From Tubulanus polymorphus (taxonomy: Eukaryota > Nemertea > Palaeonemertea > Tubulaniformes > Tubulanidae), in assembly GCF_964204645.1 (NCBI RefSeq), contig NC_134027.1, forward strand, positions 6,126,485 to 6,190,484: a DNA stretch of 64,000 bases, in the 5' to 3' direction. Below, piece by piece: positions 28,745 to 41,089 of this stretch (positions are counted from its first letter, which is position 1; each line of letters opens with the position of its first letter). The notes under the pieces are model-generated. The model was given only the letters and a program-made list of their open reading frames with translations. It did not search any database and was not told the origin of the DNA. Made by a program: the position numbers and the translations under genes.

Positions 28745-30563
28745 TTGTTTGTATATTTTGTCTGTACATGTATTTGTGTTATATTACTGCTGAGTATGAC
28801 ATACCTAACATGCAAATTAGCCAAAACTGTTCTACGGTGCCTTTCTAGCCTATGAACGTATAACTCTATTTTTGCCAAATTGTTTTCCCCCTCTGTGCCT
28901 TTGTTTTATGCATATAGAATTATCTAATCCTTGAAGGCATGTTAGGTTACTTTGTTTCATAATTTTCTTTTGATTTAAAAATTGTAAAAACTTGAAAAAA
29001 AATTAAAACTTTTCACATTTACGTGTTAAACGTTTTGTCCGTTTTGACAATCACATTTTAAAAAATTGCCTTCCGTCCTCCGAAGAACCTATGAATCTGC
29101 TGTTTTATCTTTTAAAAAAATTTTTGCCTTTTTTGTCTGCTGTATGCCTTATAGATAGAATAGAAAGTATGTCTTCCATTATCCTCGACTTACCTGTACA
29201 TTATTTATTATACACTGGATACTGTGTGTATACAGTCCGATGTTTTACCAAACCACTCAATTGATCATTATTATAATGTATCTATAATGTTTTTATTACT
29301 ATTTATCTAAGATACAGTAGAATCCTGCCTTCCTTGGTACAATTAGGACAGTAAATATTTCACTCTGATCATTGAAATTGAGTCTTGTGAAATATCAACT
29401 GGTTGTTTTCACTTGTACCATATAAGGAGGGATATACTGTAATGAGTAATGAGATTAGAATAGCCTTCTCTGCTGAAATTAGATAAAGAGAGCTGTGTTT
29501 TGTTATCAATACCAATTGAAATTACTCTTGAGATGTTTATTAACTATTTTTTAAGATGATTATTGCTTCTAGTTCATGTAAATGTATAGTGTATTAAAAT
29601 CTCTATTATATGTATTATTGTCAATTATTGCTATGTATATAAGAATACAATCTGTGATAGAATATACACATCCAATATCTGTGATGCAATGTGTTACATA
29701 CCGTCTATATTTAGGATGCATTAATCTTAATATTCATTAGGGCATTTCAAACCAGTGCTAACGTTTCCTGGTCATAAACAATGATTGAGATTCCGAGAAA
29801 AAATACAGTCAATAGAAAATACTGTGAATAGAATGCGATATAACAGTAATGATAATTTATGTCAATTCTGCTTTTAACCTTGGTTTCGCTAGCAACGTTT
29901 TGAAAGTGTGTTGTTCCAGATACAAATCTATTTGTAGAAGTGTGTTAGATATTTTTAATACTCATTGATATGAATTGTCTACGAATTGTTTGAATAAATT
30001 ATGAATATGTCACATATGAACATTTTGTCTTTGAATAATATTGAGTAATGAATGAATTTTCCACTGATATTATGTAAGTTTTATCAGTTTCAAAACGTAA
30101 CCAAGTTGGACATTAAAAACGACCATCATTTCAAGTCAACTAGGCCAAGTGAAACACCGAGGCAAACTGGTCATAGGCTTCAAAAAGCTTCCTTTGGATT
30201 TAAGAACAACACGATATGAAACTAAATTGCAAAGGATTGGACAGTTGGCTCAGCAAGCTGAAAAGCGTCTGCTTTTGTGGCCCTAAAAACCATTAGACAC
30301 TACCTGATAATCAGATAAATGATAGACTAATAAAGGTTACGAATCATAAACAATTATTCTTTTTAATCAAAACTAAAGATTAACAATAATTTAAAGTCGC
30401 ATTTACAAATTATTACACTCATTACAACTGCACTTGCATGAATTTCACTGACCATCTATGATTTGCAAAAGCTCTATTCAGTCCATTTGAATGTGAAAGC
30501 TATAATTTGAATCTTAATCTATGAAACTGAAAAATCTGAAGTTTTATTCAGAGCAGAGAAATC
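28745..30563. other. 3' region of CFAP92-like gene, tail-to-tail with ATG7
   Basis: AT-rich, no coding exon seen. AATAAA at 29993-29998 and 30329-30334 on the plus strand are candidate 3' ends of the CFAP92-like transcript. TTTATT at about 30541-30547 lies just past the ATG7 stop and could be its minus-strand polyadenylation signal. Confidence 0.5.
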
Positions 30564-33500
30564 TTAAGATTCACCAGGAGCTTCAATTGGTTCATCGTCA
30601 CTGAAATCCCAAACCTGGAATGAAAAAAGATAAATCAATTGAAGAAAATAGTCTGGATTACAAATGCCCCAAATAACATGAAACAATCACATAAAACTAA
30701 ATCACAGTTTATGTAACCAAACAAAGAGAAACGAAAAATATCTGGAAAACACCGTTTAGGTTCTTCAAGTCACCCCCAGTGTTATAGATGCTTTTCAGTT
30801 CTTTATTGAGCAAACATAGAATTTCATATGTTTTCTTGTGTAAATAAACATATATTTCATCTATACATGTATACATATGTATATTATAACTACTGCCTCA
30901 TGCAATACAAATTCACCTCCTTCCTCAACTTTTAATGAAAGCAGCAGATGTAAATTCAAGAAATATGCACCAGTAAGTTCTCTGCAAAATTTGAATTTAC
31001 AATAAAACTCCGAAATAATCATAGCCCTATAACATACTTCAATATTATCCGATTCCTCTTGTAGCTTTTTCAAACCAGTTAGTTCTTCAAGATAATTCGG
31101 ATCGTTGAATGCTTTTATTAGGAAGTCAAAACCATCAGTTTGGTAAGCATTAAGAACGATTTCACTGCAAGCTGTACAACATTCAAATGCACGACTTGCT
31201 GGTAGCACAGTATGGAAACGAGACAAAAATCCCCTCATCTGAAACGTACAGCATAACTCATTGTGATTGGTAGCACTCAATTAACAACTTCATGATATTT
31301 GCGTTATGGCCTAGTGTTTACTTACTTGATGAGGAACTATGCCTAATGATGAAGCTTGTTCACTGGGCAGGTGCTCATTACAACATCCGGTATCGGCAGG
31401 CGCTTCCCCTCTGAAAACCAGAAATTACCCCGGTATACTGTTGAGCAGCAATCTTTGCCAAAAGTAACAGTTAGATAGAACTTTATAGAATTATGAATAA
31501 AAATCTAAGTGTGCTAGTATATGTTGTGACATAAACATGAAAACATACCCTAGTGGATGTTGTAATACAGAAACAAGTAGTTCCACAGCTAGAGCGCTAA
31601 CCATCATTGAGATACCAGGACGCGAGACTGTACACTGTTGGTCCAAAGTGCGATCTTTCGTAGACTAAAAATATGAAGCAGACATCATGGAACTTTAAAG
31701 TGAAAAGTTTGCTAAACTGAATGATAGGAATGATATGAATGATCCAATGCTCACACTCACATCTCCAGGTGCCACAACATCGTTACAGAAGTAACAGCCC
31801 AATTGATCACCAGTAATTGTATCCAACAATGAATAATCTTTTGGTTTTAGTTTATCCGATTTCAGTCCGTGTCGAATGACTAGGAACGTATCGAACCCTA
31901 AAGCTGCATTCATGACTAGTTTTTGTTTAGATGCTCCCATAACAGTAGGTAACCATCTTGCTTCTCGAGTATCCATCAATAGAAATACTACATCATGTTC
32001 ATCAATAAGTCGTTCTAAGTGAGCCACATCTGCCTTTGTTTGTTCAATAGAATTATCTATACCACGGTAAAAATATAAAGATCTAAATCTACTTCCCTCC
32101 AGTTACAAGAGTTTTAAGTTATATCAGCATGACAAATTACCTGAAATGGCATGTCCAGGCATAGGAATGCTCAAGGTAACACCTGAAGATTTCTGCAAAA
32201 TATTAGCGAAACAGAAGTTATGATCCTACTAGCTGCTGCCAGGGTATGAAGCAGCCGGCTACTTACAACTCCAGGGAAAATTCTACGTAAAGCCTCTGCT
32301 GCAGCCTGCGCTTTTGGTTTACCACCATTTACACAATCCTCGAAAACGAACAATGACTGTCGTACTGGATTCGAATACGATATCTTAGCATTATCTACAA
32401 ACGTAATGGTCCGCACTCCCCAACCCTGCAAAATAGAGAGCATTGAGATGCAGAAAAAATGCATGGAGTTTAAATAGATTTCTTTAAGGCTAGACTCACC
32501 ATTAAATTCCGAGCAACATTGCAACCCAGAGTTCCAGCACCAAGCAGCAGACAACGAGTGTTAGCTATTTTATCCAGATTAAGATCTGGTAACAGGCGCC
32601 ATCTCATCAATTTGAGGTTTAAATCCACTGATGATTCGGCCAATCTATAATTTTACACAACTCGTCAACAATCTGATCTGTCTTAAGAATCTTAACACTA
32701 TTGGATTCAATCACTTACTTAGTAGGATCCATGGATGCGCTCAGGTCAACAGTACGTGGGCCCAGTTTTTGATATTGATTTTTCTCCCAACCAACACAAC
32801 TTGGACATTGTTCAGTTTTGTGCAGTGTTGGAACAAGAATATGTAGAACCAAACTATGCGAGACATCTCTTTTACCATCAGATATCCGATCACGGAAACA
32901 AATCACCTCGACTTCAGTGTCCTCCTGGAACCTTTATCAAAAATATATACCGCTATCCAGTTTTAGTTGACAGATTCATATATTGGAAAATTGAATAATA
33001 TGACAATATATAAAGCTCACCAAAGTTTTCCAGCCAGAGCCAAGAAATTCCTCAAAGGCCATCCAGGATGTTTCTCCAAACAACAGGGATCACAGAAAAC
33101 AAGAATTGGCTGTAAGTACACATGATACAAATCATCTATATAACAAAAAATTCATAAAGCCTATGAATGACACAACCGTACGTATGAAGAATTTGTTGGA
33201 GGCAATTAAAACTTACTTTCATGCCTTGAGATGTTAAAGTCGAATACGCGGTGAGACTAAACAGTTCACTTTTCCCCTCTACATTTTTCAGTAAGAAGAA
33301 TCCATCAGTATTCGTCTGACGAAACTCATCATAACTGATCAAAAAACTTTCCAACTGTATAAAGATGATGGGATAATGAATGAGTCTCTTTCTACTACAC
33401 AAAAATGAACAGTAAGATTATAGTCAATGAACCAGCATACACTGTCATACCTGTGAATTACTGTATTTTTCTGAAAATGTTTTGGTGGGTGAAACATGTT

Positions 33501-34314
33501 TCACTGGTTCAGTCACAAAAGTAGGAAATGTAAACCAATAATGGAATACATATTTCTTCAAATTCTGAAAAACCAATAGTTTTATGAATTTTTTTCAACT
33601 CTGGTTTTCAACCTGTAAAATATTTTCACTGATAAATCGATAGAGAACTTACTGCAAATGTGATCAGGTGGAATTTTACTAATAAAGAAGGATTTTTTTC
33701 AGCATCTCCTGAACATATATCATTCCATAACTGAAAGAATTTACAATATTAAATCATCTCGAAATAGATGATATCATCAAAAGAAGTCATTTGACTTGGT
33801 AAAGATAACTATTGCGTACTTCTTTTCCGTGTTTATCAAGATAGAGTTTTTTATCCAGACTTTTGAATGAGTCGAGAGTATTTGTATTCAGAATTGATCC
33901 ATTTGTTCTAAACAGTCGGGCTGGAGTTTTTGCTTTGCTGCAATAGATGAAATGGAAATGGTACAATATAATGTTCAAACTGAAGTACCGTAGAGGCGGG
34001 AAACCTACTAAAATCTCAGGGACTTGTCACATTCAATGGCGAATGGATAAAACCTGTATGGACTAAAAGGAGTACACACAGACTAAACCATAACCCGGAA
34101 GTCATTATGTTCGTTACCTGTCAAACGCCGAAAAATCTAAGTTTGTTCGACAAGATGAACCAAGGAGACCACCATTAGAGTAAAATCCATGAAGTTCTTG
34201 TTCTTCTTCGGCTAATCCGAACACGTCTAACTTTTTCTGCGATAACGTATGCCAAAATCCGCCGTCTAAAACCGACGAAAAAGGAGCAAACTGTAATTGA
34301 ATGGGCGCCGCCAT
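30564..34314 (-). CDS. ATG7: ATG7, E1-like activating enzyme of autophagy
   Basis: Exons (minus): 34314-34118, 33937-33820, 33730-33653, 33564-33451, 33354-33217, 33109-33021, 32931-32719, 32644-32500, 32425-32267, 32192-32141, 32056-31761, 31664-31549, 31410-31326, 31238-31038, 30614-30564; 683 residues (human 703). The N-terminal domain begins [14 protein letters not shown] and includes [17 protein letters not shown]. The adenylation domain has the nucleotide loop [35 protein letters not shown] and [16 protein letters not shown]. The catalytic cysteine lies in [13 protein letters not shown]. The acidic C-terminal tail VWDFSDDEP binds ATG8/ATG3 in the family. The enzyme activates ATG12 and ATG8/LC3 in the cytosol and transfers them to ATG10 and ATG3. 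The divergent PPM1H-like gene starts 101 bp away. A TFEB-like E-box lies just upstream of the ATG. Confidence 0.97.
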
Positions 34315-34415
34315 CTTGAATAAGGTCACATGACCTGAAAATGGCTTCCGGGTTTATGTCAAACTAGGGGATCTTTTAGAGACGATGAAGGTTGTATAAA
34401 TAACAGTATTTGGCG
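34315..34415. promoter_or_regulatory. 101-bp bidirectional promoter of ATG7 and PPM1H-like gene
   Basis: The two start codons face away from each other across 101 bases, so promoter and 5' UTRs must overlap or lie in this segment, unless upstream UTR exons exist. It contains GGTCACATGACC at 34324-34335, close to the GTCACGTGAC CLEAR/E-box bound by TFEB/MITF factors. It also holds a CTTCCGG ETS-like site near 34351. No TATA box is evident. Confidence 0.65.
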
Positions 34416-37157
34416 ATGTTTAATCGCATAAAAAACGTTTTTACCAATGTCATTGGAACATCGGGATTGACACTGGCCACAGAAACAACGCTGGGAAACA
34501 ACATTCCTAGCGTGAACTTGGAAGTGAAACAGGCGTACTCTCGACCAGAATTTTTACATCTCTCGCACGATGAGGTAGCTGCATCTTCCGATCACGAAGC
34601 CCGTCTAATTGTAACGCCAAAAGATAACAAATCACTTTGCTGGAATTCCGGTTATGCCGAGTAAGTTGTTTGCCTAATCATGAAATTGCAATCCTAATAC
34701 TTCTAGGCTGTGTTATCTTTTTTGTTGAACCATCGCAATCATTTGATTGATCATGTAATTCACCATGTCTTCCAGAGTGATAAATGCTGGCAAAAGTAAA
34801 GTAAATGAGGACCAAGCAGCATCGGGGACATATGAACTCAAACATGATAATCCAGCTGATCCGAGAGACTATATATTTGCTAGTCCATTTCGAAATAAAC
34901 CTAAAGAGTTAACAGATTTTACATCAGCTCATGTGGTGAGCGGTTAAATGCAACTTTATCTGTTAATATGAAAAGACAGTTTGCGGCATCTTACATTCAA
35001 TCTCAATCTTTGTTTTTAAGGCGGATGAATTTATGCCATTTACATATTTTGGCATTTTTGATGGACATGCTGGCACTGGTGCTGCTTTGATGGCTGCTCA
35101 TACTCTACATCATCATATAGAGGTAGGCCTAGTCTTCAATCGTCTTTCTCTTTCAGACAAAACAGGCTGTTCTGGGAATTGGAATGATTTTGGTTAATTA
35201 CATTTTACCTTATTGCAGGAAAGATTATCTGCTGTGAAATTGCTTTTGCTGGCAAAACATGCCGGTTTGGATGACCACGTTGAACAAAATGAAATGATGA
35301 AATTTGCTCTTCCTCAAAAAGAAGTTACTGTTGATAGCTTGGTGATAGGTGCGCTGGAAGCTGCTTTCAATGCAATGGTAAATAAAACACTATCTATCGT
35401 CCATCATAGATTTTCTGAGAATGATAAATTTCTATACATGTACTTAGAATTTCCAAATTTGAGCCTTCTCATTTCTAGGATGCTCAAATTTTACGAGAAC
35501 GGACAACGTTTCGTATAACTGGAGGTTGCACAGCTTTAGTTGCTGTGTTCATTCTAGGCAAACTCTATGTAGCTAATGCTGGTGATAGCAGGTAAGACAG
35601 GGCTGCTCCTCTTCAAATATATACATTATAGGACATTTGAAGATTCATTGATGTTTGCATTCTTCCAAAATTTCTATAGGGCTGTCATTTGTCGGGCAAG
35701 TTCTAATCAAGTAGTAGAAATGTCCCATGATCACACTCCAGGAACTGAACGTCAAAGACTTCAGAATATAGTAGGTGAATATGTATGTTACACCTTTACC
35801 TTCACATGCGCACACACTAATCCTTCTCTGTGGTTCACATTGATTTCCATTGTGAGATTGTGTTTTTCATTTAGACACATTTATTCTAAGCAATTTCGAT
35901 GTACATGTTTTTTTTATAGTTGAAGATCTAACGCATACCTGTCACATTAATTTTCCCTATTACTTTCTGCATTCCTTCACTATCGAGTATGTTATAGTTT
36001 GTATATGTATTTTCTAGGCAATGCTTCAACCTGATCTGCTTCATGATGAGTTCACTCATCTGGAATTCATGCGGCGACTCAACAAACGTGATCTCGGTAA
36101 AAAAATGCTTCATAGAGACGCTCATATGTCCGGATGGTAAGATCTAGTAGTGATTTATTTTGTTTTCAGTCCTTCCTGAGCCCCTGATAGCAGAAATCAA
36201 GAGCATATAAAACAATATTTTTCAGGGCTTTTAAAACGGTAACTGAAGATGATCTGAAATTTCCACTCATTCATGGTGAAGGAAAAAGGGTATGCAAATC
36301 TTGATTTATATCAGTATCTTCATTACACCATGTATACATCGAGATGCATATGCTATGAGTTTACATCGTGTGTTTATCACAAACATAATATTTTTTCTTC
36401 AGACTAGAGTTCTAGCAACTATTGGTGTAACCCGAGGCTTCGGAGACCATTCATTAACTGTTCATGATTCTGATATTTACATAAAACCATTTCTATCACC
36501 AATGCCTGAGGTAGATACAAAATACAATAGACCTGCTTTTCAAATACTTGTAGTTCTGTATTTATTTGACTTCATGTACCGGTATGTATGTTATTTCTGT
36601 CAGGTTATGGTGTTTGACTTGATGAATGAAGATGTCACGCAGGATGATGTACTTGTAATGGGATGTGATGGATTGTGGGATGTGACGACGCATGAAGAAT
36701 GCATGCAAGTTGTACAGTACTCTTTCAAACAATGCTCCAACACTGAAAATAAGTAAGTAAACATCAAGTAGTGGTGAAATTAGCGTTTAATTGTTATACA
36801 AGTAGACTTTACTATTTAGCTGCTGTGGTTGTGAATAATTCTTTAAACAGGTACATTGTATGATAATGTCAAGAGATAAGTAAGCACCATAACTATTAAA
36901 CTTGAATGTTTATTTTGTATGATTACAGATACATGTTGACTGCGCAGAACCTAGTGATGAATGCAAGAGGGCTTTATAGAGGCAAAGGATGGCGAATCAA
37001 TCCTGATCAAGAAAGACCAGCCTCTGGGGATGACATCTCTGTATTCGTTATTCCCATTCATGCACACAAGATCGAGCACTCACAGAGGCAGAAGGCAACG
37101 GCTAGTTTAGCCACGTATTTCGAGGCTGTGGATGCTGAAAAAGCCAGCGGATCGTGA
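34416..37157 (+). CDS. PPM1H: PP2C-family protein phosphatase, PPM1H/J/M type
   Basis: Exons 34416-34660, 34776-34935, 35021-35122, 35219-35377, 35479-35591, 35680-35770, 36018-36136, 36226-36289, 36403-36510, 36604-36752, 36929-37157; 512 residues (human PPM1H 514). The start is the ATG giving MFNRIKNVFTN. PP2C motifs in order: SKVNEDQA, YFGIFDGHAGTG (metal-binding Asp/Gly), GGCTALVAV, LYVANAGDSRAV, TRGFGDHSL, GCDGLWDV and SGDDISVFVIP. The PPM1H-family flap region (ERQRLQNIAMLQPDLLHDEF, DLGKKMLHRDAHMSGW) is conserved. PPM1H dephosphorylates LRRK2-phosphorylated Rab GTPases in mammals. Whether this single gene is ancestral to H, J and M is not decidable here. Likely 3' end at AATAAA 38043-38048. 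Confidence 0.93.
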
Positions 37158-38328
37158 TGATTTCCAAAGATTGGTATGCTAGGTTTACTTTTTTAAGAGA
37201 AGAGTTATCAAATTTGAAGAGAATCTGTTTTTGGCTGATGAGAATTTCTTAGAGACATCCAAGGTGAAATTATAAATTGACCATTTCGTACATTACCATA
37301 AAATGAAAAAGATGTAAACTTTAGCATGTCCATATACTGCCAGATTATCAAAATGTAACCATAGATGAGAAGCATTTCCATAGTCATCCTGATAGTTATT
37401 GTTTAGTGTGCGTGAACTGTGGAGTATTGAATATATACAACAAATTTTGAATGCTGAGTGTTTCATTCTAGATTATAACCTATTTAGTCAATGATATTGA
37501 TATATACTTACACACATGTACCTTTGTCTTTATGTTGTCATTAGAAATGAACCAGTATGATATTTTTGTACAGTACAAAATCTCTACTATTGTTGATACC
37601 ATAGAGTTAAAAATGTAGACATGAAGTTAGTCATATCTTGGAGTAATCATTTGTCAAATGATTACTCCCAAGGTGTTATATTGTAGATGGAGTGGACTAT
37701 GTAGGAGCAGCTGGTTATTCTGAAGAGCTTAGCAATCAATCATATGAAAAAAATAATAACATCATTTGTTCTTTTACTAAATATATCATTATGTTGTTAA
37801 TGGAATTCCTAAAAAATTCATGTTATGTTTTAATTTTGCATTTGAGCATTTCTCAGATTATGACGACATTCCATCAAATGCTGAGGTGTTTTTTTGACTG
37901 TAGTGAACTATGTATTCTGGGGCTGATATGCTAGAAATTTTACAACACTTAGCGTAATGTTCATATTGTCGATGTTTTTGTGCTCACTTTACATATCAAT
38001 TTTAAACCAGAAATAATGTTAACCCTATCAAAGTTATTTTTCAATAAAACTGTTATTTCCATAAAATTTCTTTGTCTTTGTCCTCTAGTTCGGATTGAAA
38101 TTCTTTTTAATCGAAATTTTTGAAGGATTAATAGGGTTGAACGATTCGTTTCCAAACCACTGCAACCACCCGCTAAAGAGCTAACGGAGTATAGGCTACA
38201 ACACTGCCTGTAGACTGGTCGCCTGTCCAATTCTGCGCCACCTGCATTCGCAGTCAGAATAGGTAGATCAATTTTAAGATGTTATTTTCAAGATGATTTC
38301 GTCAGATGTTTATTTTCGCGTAATTTAG
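37158..38328. other. 3' UTR of the PPM1H-like gene and spacer
   Basis: AT-rich with a polyadenylation signal at 38043-38048. It includes a near-perfect 17-bp-arm palindrome at 37637-37672. No coding exon supported. Confidence 0.55.
37637..37672. repeat. Short palindrome, copy 1 (CTTGGAGTAAT family)
   Basis: Arms CTTGGAGTAATCATTTG and the complementary CAAATGATTACTCCCAAG around a single central base. A close relative with the same terminal CTTGGAGTAAT lies at 45627-45662. Confidence 0.8.
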
Positions 38329-39107
38329 AAAAATGACGCTGACGATGCCGACGGTGGATGCGGTTGCTGCGGCATAAAAAAGGATGATAACAATGATGAT
38401 GATGATTATTATTATTTAACCGAGGAGGAAGAACCTGAATTTATTAAAACGCGTTTTCAAATGATTTTAATGAGGTTTAATATTGAATTTAGACAACTGA
38501 GTTTCTTAGGTCATTATTTCTCCCTGCCCTAGTAGAGTTTATAAACAAATTTCCAAAAGGGTTGATTTATGAGGATATTTGGTGGATGTTAGGCTCCCCC
38601 TTCATTCTCCATTCAGATTAGATATTTTTGAAATTTACATTTTTCTAATGGACACTTACGTTTTGTAAAATTTGGTGATTGTTTATTTCACGTATGTTTA
38701 GATATTTCAGTCACGGATTTATTTGGAATTTCAACCTGAATTGAGACAATTAATTCTGAGATATTTTCACCATCTGTAGAACTCTGTTTACAGTGGAACC
38801 TCGTTTTAACAATTTATCAGTTATTGCAAAACTAGAATTTCATTCCAGATAAGACAATATCAATTATTTTCATACTTGATATAACGAATTATAACTAACA
38901 GATTTTCTGGTGCCCTGAAGTTCGTTGCAACGAGGTTCCGCTGTATAATTTTCTAAATTCAAAGAATATTTTACAGACTTTTCTACATCAATAATTAACC
39001 ACTAAGAAATACTTTCTTTTTATTATTTCAGGTGGTGGGAAAGAAAGGCGAGGCGAGGGTCAATATCGAATGTAGGCTACATGATTTCACCAAGAAACGA
39101 AGATTAG
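38329..39107 (+). CDS. C-terminal part of an unrecognised acidic protein (two exons, start not found)
   Basis: Exons 38329-38474 and 39032-39107, with acceptors TAATTTAG and TATTATTTCAG. The donor GTTTAA is weak. Phase 2 joins cleanly to give about 73 residues before TAG. The first exon encodes a Cys/Gly patch (GGCGCCGIKK), an Asp/Asn run, four Tyr and an acidic EEEEPEF stretch. The second encodes WWERKARRGSISNVGY and ends RNED. No initiator is seen in the first exon frame, so upstream exons would be needed. Function unknown. It may also be a chance open frame. Confidence 0.3.
38791..38943. mobile_element. pogo/Tigger-like MITE
   Basis: A 153-bp element bounded by CAGTGGAACCTCGTT and its inverted counterpart AACGAGGTTCCGCTG, flanked on each side by TA. 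CAGTNGAACCTCG termini with a TA target duplication are characteristic of pogo/Tigger members of the Tc1-mariner superfamily. No transposase inside. It lies in the putative intron of the 38329-39107 unit. Confidence 0.85.
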
Positions 39108-39530
39108 GAACTTAAGGGATTAATTTCACCAGAGACACATTACAACAGCAAGCGTATGAATTTGCACCAGGCAAATTGAAAATTACCACTTTTATTGCAT
39201 TGCACTCAATATTATTATTATCATTTACTGAATGGTTTTTCTTGAGTTTATTTTTCTTCTATCAGAGGACCGGCATCAATGATTACATGATTTTTGTAGG
39301 CTTAAGCAAAATTTAACACTTAATGCGGAAAAAAGTGGCAGGTGGCAGTTTTTCGCGTATTCAACCCGGCGGTGGAACCTTTCATAATGTAAATCCATTC
39401 AACAATAGAGACACAATTGCGGTTTTTCAGAGTTGTTGATATCATTTATACGCGCTATCGAATACGTCACCGGCTGACGACGGTGTACATAAGCATAGGC
39501 CATTCACCTCAGCTTACTCACACTGTGAAC

Positions 39531-39917
39531 ATGCTACCGTGGATTCTCCTCCTGGCGATCTTCGCTGCGCTCCCGCTCCCGCTCCCGCTCCCGCTCCCGC
39601 TCCCGCTCCCGCTCCCGCTCCTGTTCCTGTTCCTGCTTCCTGAGGAACGACGTCTTTATGTTTTATGTGTTACTGTTCGTCTCCGTGCTGTCCTGTACTG
39701 TTCCGTTTTAATTAATCGGTTCTTTTTTTCAGGATTTAACCCCTTCTATTTTTCAGGGCCGATTTCTCCGTCGAATTTCAACGTTTGCTGGAACAAAACT
39801 AATGTCCGAAAGCGTGCTCTCCTTCGCCGGTCACGTGTCGAGGATGTCAGACAAAGAGTCGGTCAGGAAATGGCTGCCCTCTACACGCCCTCATACGGAA
39901 CACGAAAACCAGGATGA
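39531..39917 (+). CDS. Doubtful signal-peptide-like ORF with a Leu-Pro hexamer repeat
   Basis: ATG at 39531 opens MLPWILLLAIFAA and runs straight into seven or eight Leu-Pro pairs encoded by a CTCCCG hexamer microsatellite (about 39569-39620). Phe/Leu follows, and then sequence that runs into a retroelement remnant before the stop. It looks like a secretory leader fused to a microsatellite and transposon. A real first exon that is spliced soon after the repeat is possible; otherwise it is a chance frame. Confidence 0.2.
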   Translation: MLPWILLLAIFAALPLPLPLPLPLPLPLPLLFLFLLPEERRLYVLCVTVRLRAVLYCSVLINRFFFSGFNPFYFSGPISPSNFNVCWNKTNVRKRALLRRSRVEDVRQRVGQEMAALYTPSYGTRKPG

Positions 39918-40556
39918 CGAGGCCTCACTCTCCCCACGTATCAACAGAGTGTGCTTGGTGACGTCAATGACGGGCAAGTCAGTCGGATTGCACGGGTTAA
40001 AAGTGGAGTGGTAAAGCTGGACTGTCTACTAGTATTCATTGATTCCTTTTCAGGAATTGCTTCGGACAAAGATTTAGTCTTTTCTTTCTTTGCGTTCTAG
40101 CATTCATTGATTCCTTTTAAGGGATTGCTTCGGGCAGGGATTAATTTCCCTGTCTTCCTTTGCGTGCTAGGATTCATTAATTCACTGCGGGATCGCTACC
40201 GTGCTAGCATTCATTGATTCCTTTTAAGGGATTGCTTCGGGCAGGGATTAATTTCCCTGTCTTCCCTTGAGTGTTAGTATTCATTGATTCCGCCTGGGTT
40301 GCTTCGGGCAGGGCTAAGTCTTGTCTTCCTTTGGGTGCTAGTGCGGGCAATCCAGTTGCGCTGCCCTATTTTTGGCTTGGGCAATTTGATAGGTTTGTCA
40401 GTTACTGACGTCACCCGGCACACCCTGTCGGTAAATGGTGAAAGTAAGGCGTGGTCATCTTTTTTTTCGCGTTCTGTGTGAGGGCGTGTAGAGGGCGGTA
40501 TATTCCTGGCTGGCTCTTTGTCTGGTGTTCTCGGCATGTGACCGGCGACGAAGAGC
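39817..40556. mobile_element. Fold-back element made of two inverted retrotransposon-tail remnants
   Basis: Bases 39817-39985 and the reverse complement of 40385-40556 are diverged copies of one sequence: both contain CGCCGGTCAC, ACAAAGAG, CCCTCTACACGCCCTCA and GTGACGTCA. In different frames the copies read FAGHVSRM and ALYTPSYGTRKPG, which resemble the C-terminal end of non-LTR retrotransposon reverse transcriptases with a frameshift between. Between the arms lie five roughly 70-bp tandem repeats. Confidence 0.5.
40029..40341. repeat. Five tandem copies of a ~70-bp unit
   Basis: Unit starts (TAG/CATTCATTGATTCC) at about 40030, 40098, 40168, 40205 and 40275. Spacing is 68, 70, 37 and 70 bp, so the third copy is truncated. 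Each unit carries GATTGCTTCGGGCAGGG-like sequence. They sit between the inverted arms of the surrounding fold-back element. Confidence 0.85.
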
Positions 40557-41089
40557 TGAAAAGCTTTCAGACATTAATTTTGTTCTGTACCAGGTTTTCA
40601 TCGCTCTTCTCTTTTTTTTTCATTTCAGGACTCCCAAGATGAAGAAAAAGGTGCTGAAGGCGACTACAACGAAGACGATGCCAAAAAAGAACACTGAACT
40701 CGGCAATATTGAAAGTTAAGTTGATACACATGTAAATTACGATGCGTGATACGGAAAGGATTGTGTAACTACAGAATATGGTTCTTTTACTCATTTCAGG
40801 TTAATCCGGAAAGGCCCATCTAAAATCTGCCCACCAGAAGCGCCCACAAAAGACTCCACCTTGAAGTACCACCAAACACTGAAAGACCTGCCGCAACCGA
40901 ACCTGGCAGTCTTGACCTCATCCTGCATGGCAACAGGAATACATACATACATAAAGCTCGGTTGATTTTTCATATCTGGGGTAGAATGCATAGGCGCTGG
41001 TCAAGCTCACCATCTCTGCACTACTTTATTGAAGCTCTGTGGCCGGTAGTAAATTGAAATATAGCTAGGCAATGATTGCTTGAATATTT

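Noticed and set aside
40629-40960. Two exon-like blocks with good acceptors (CATTTCAG)
   Set aside because: No frame continues across the junction; possible non-coding exons only.
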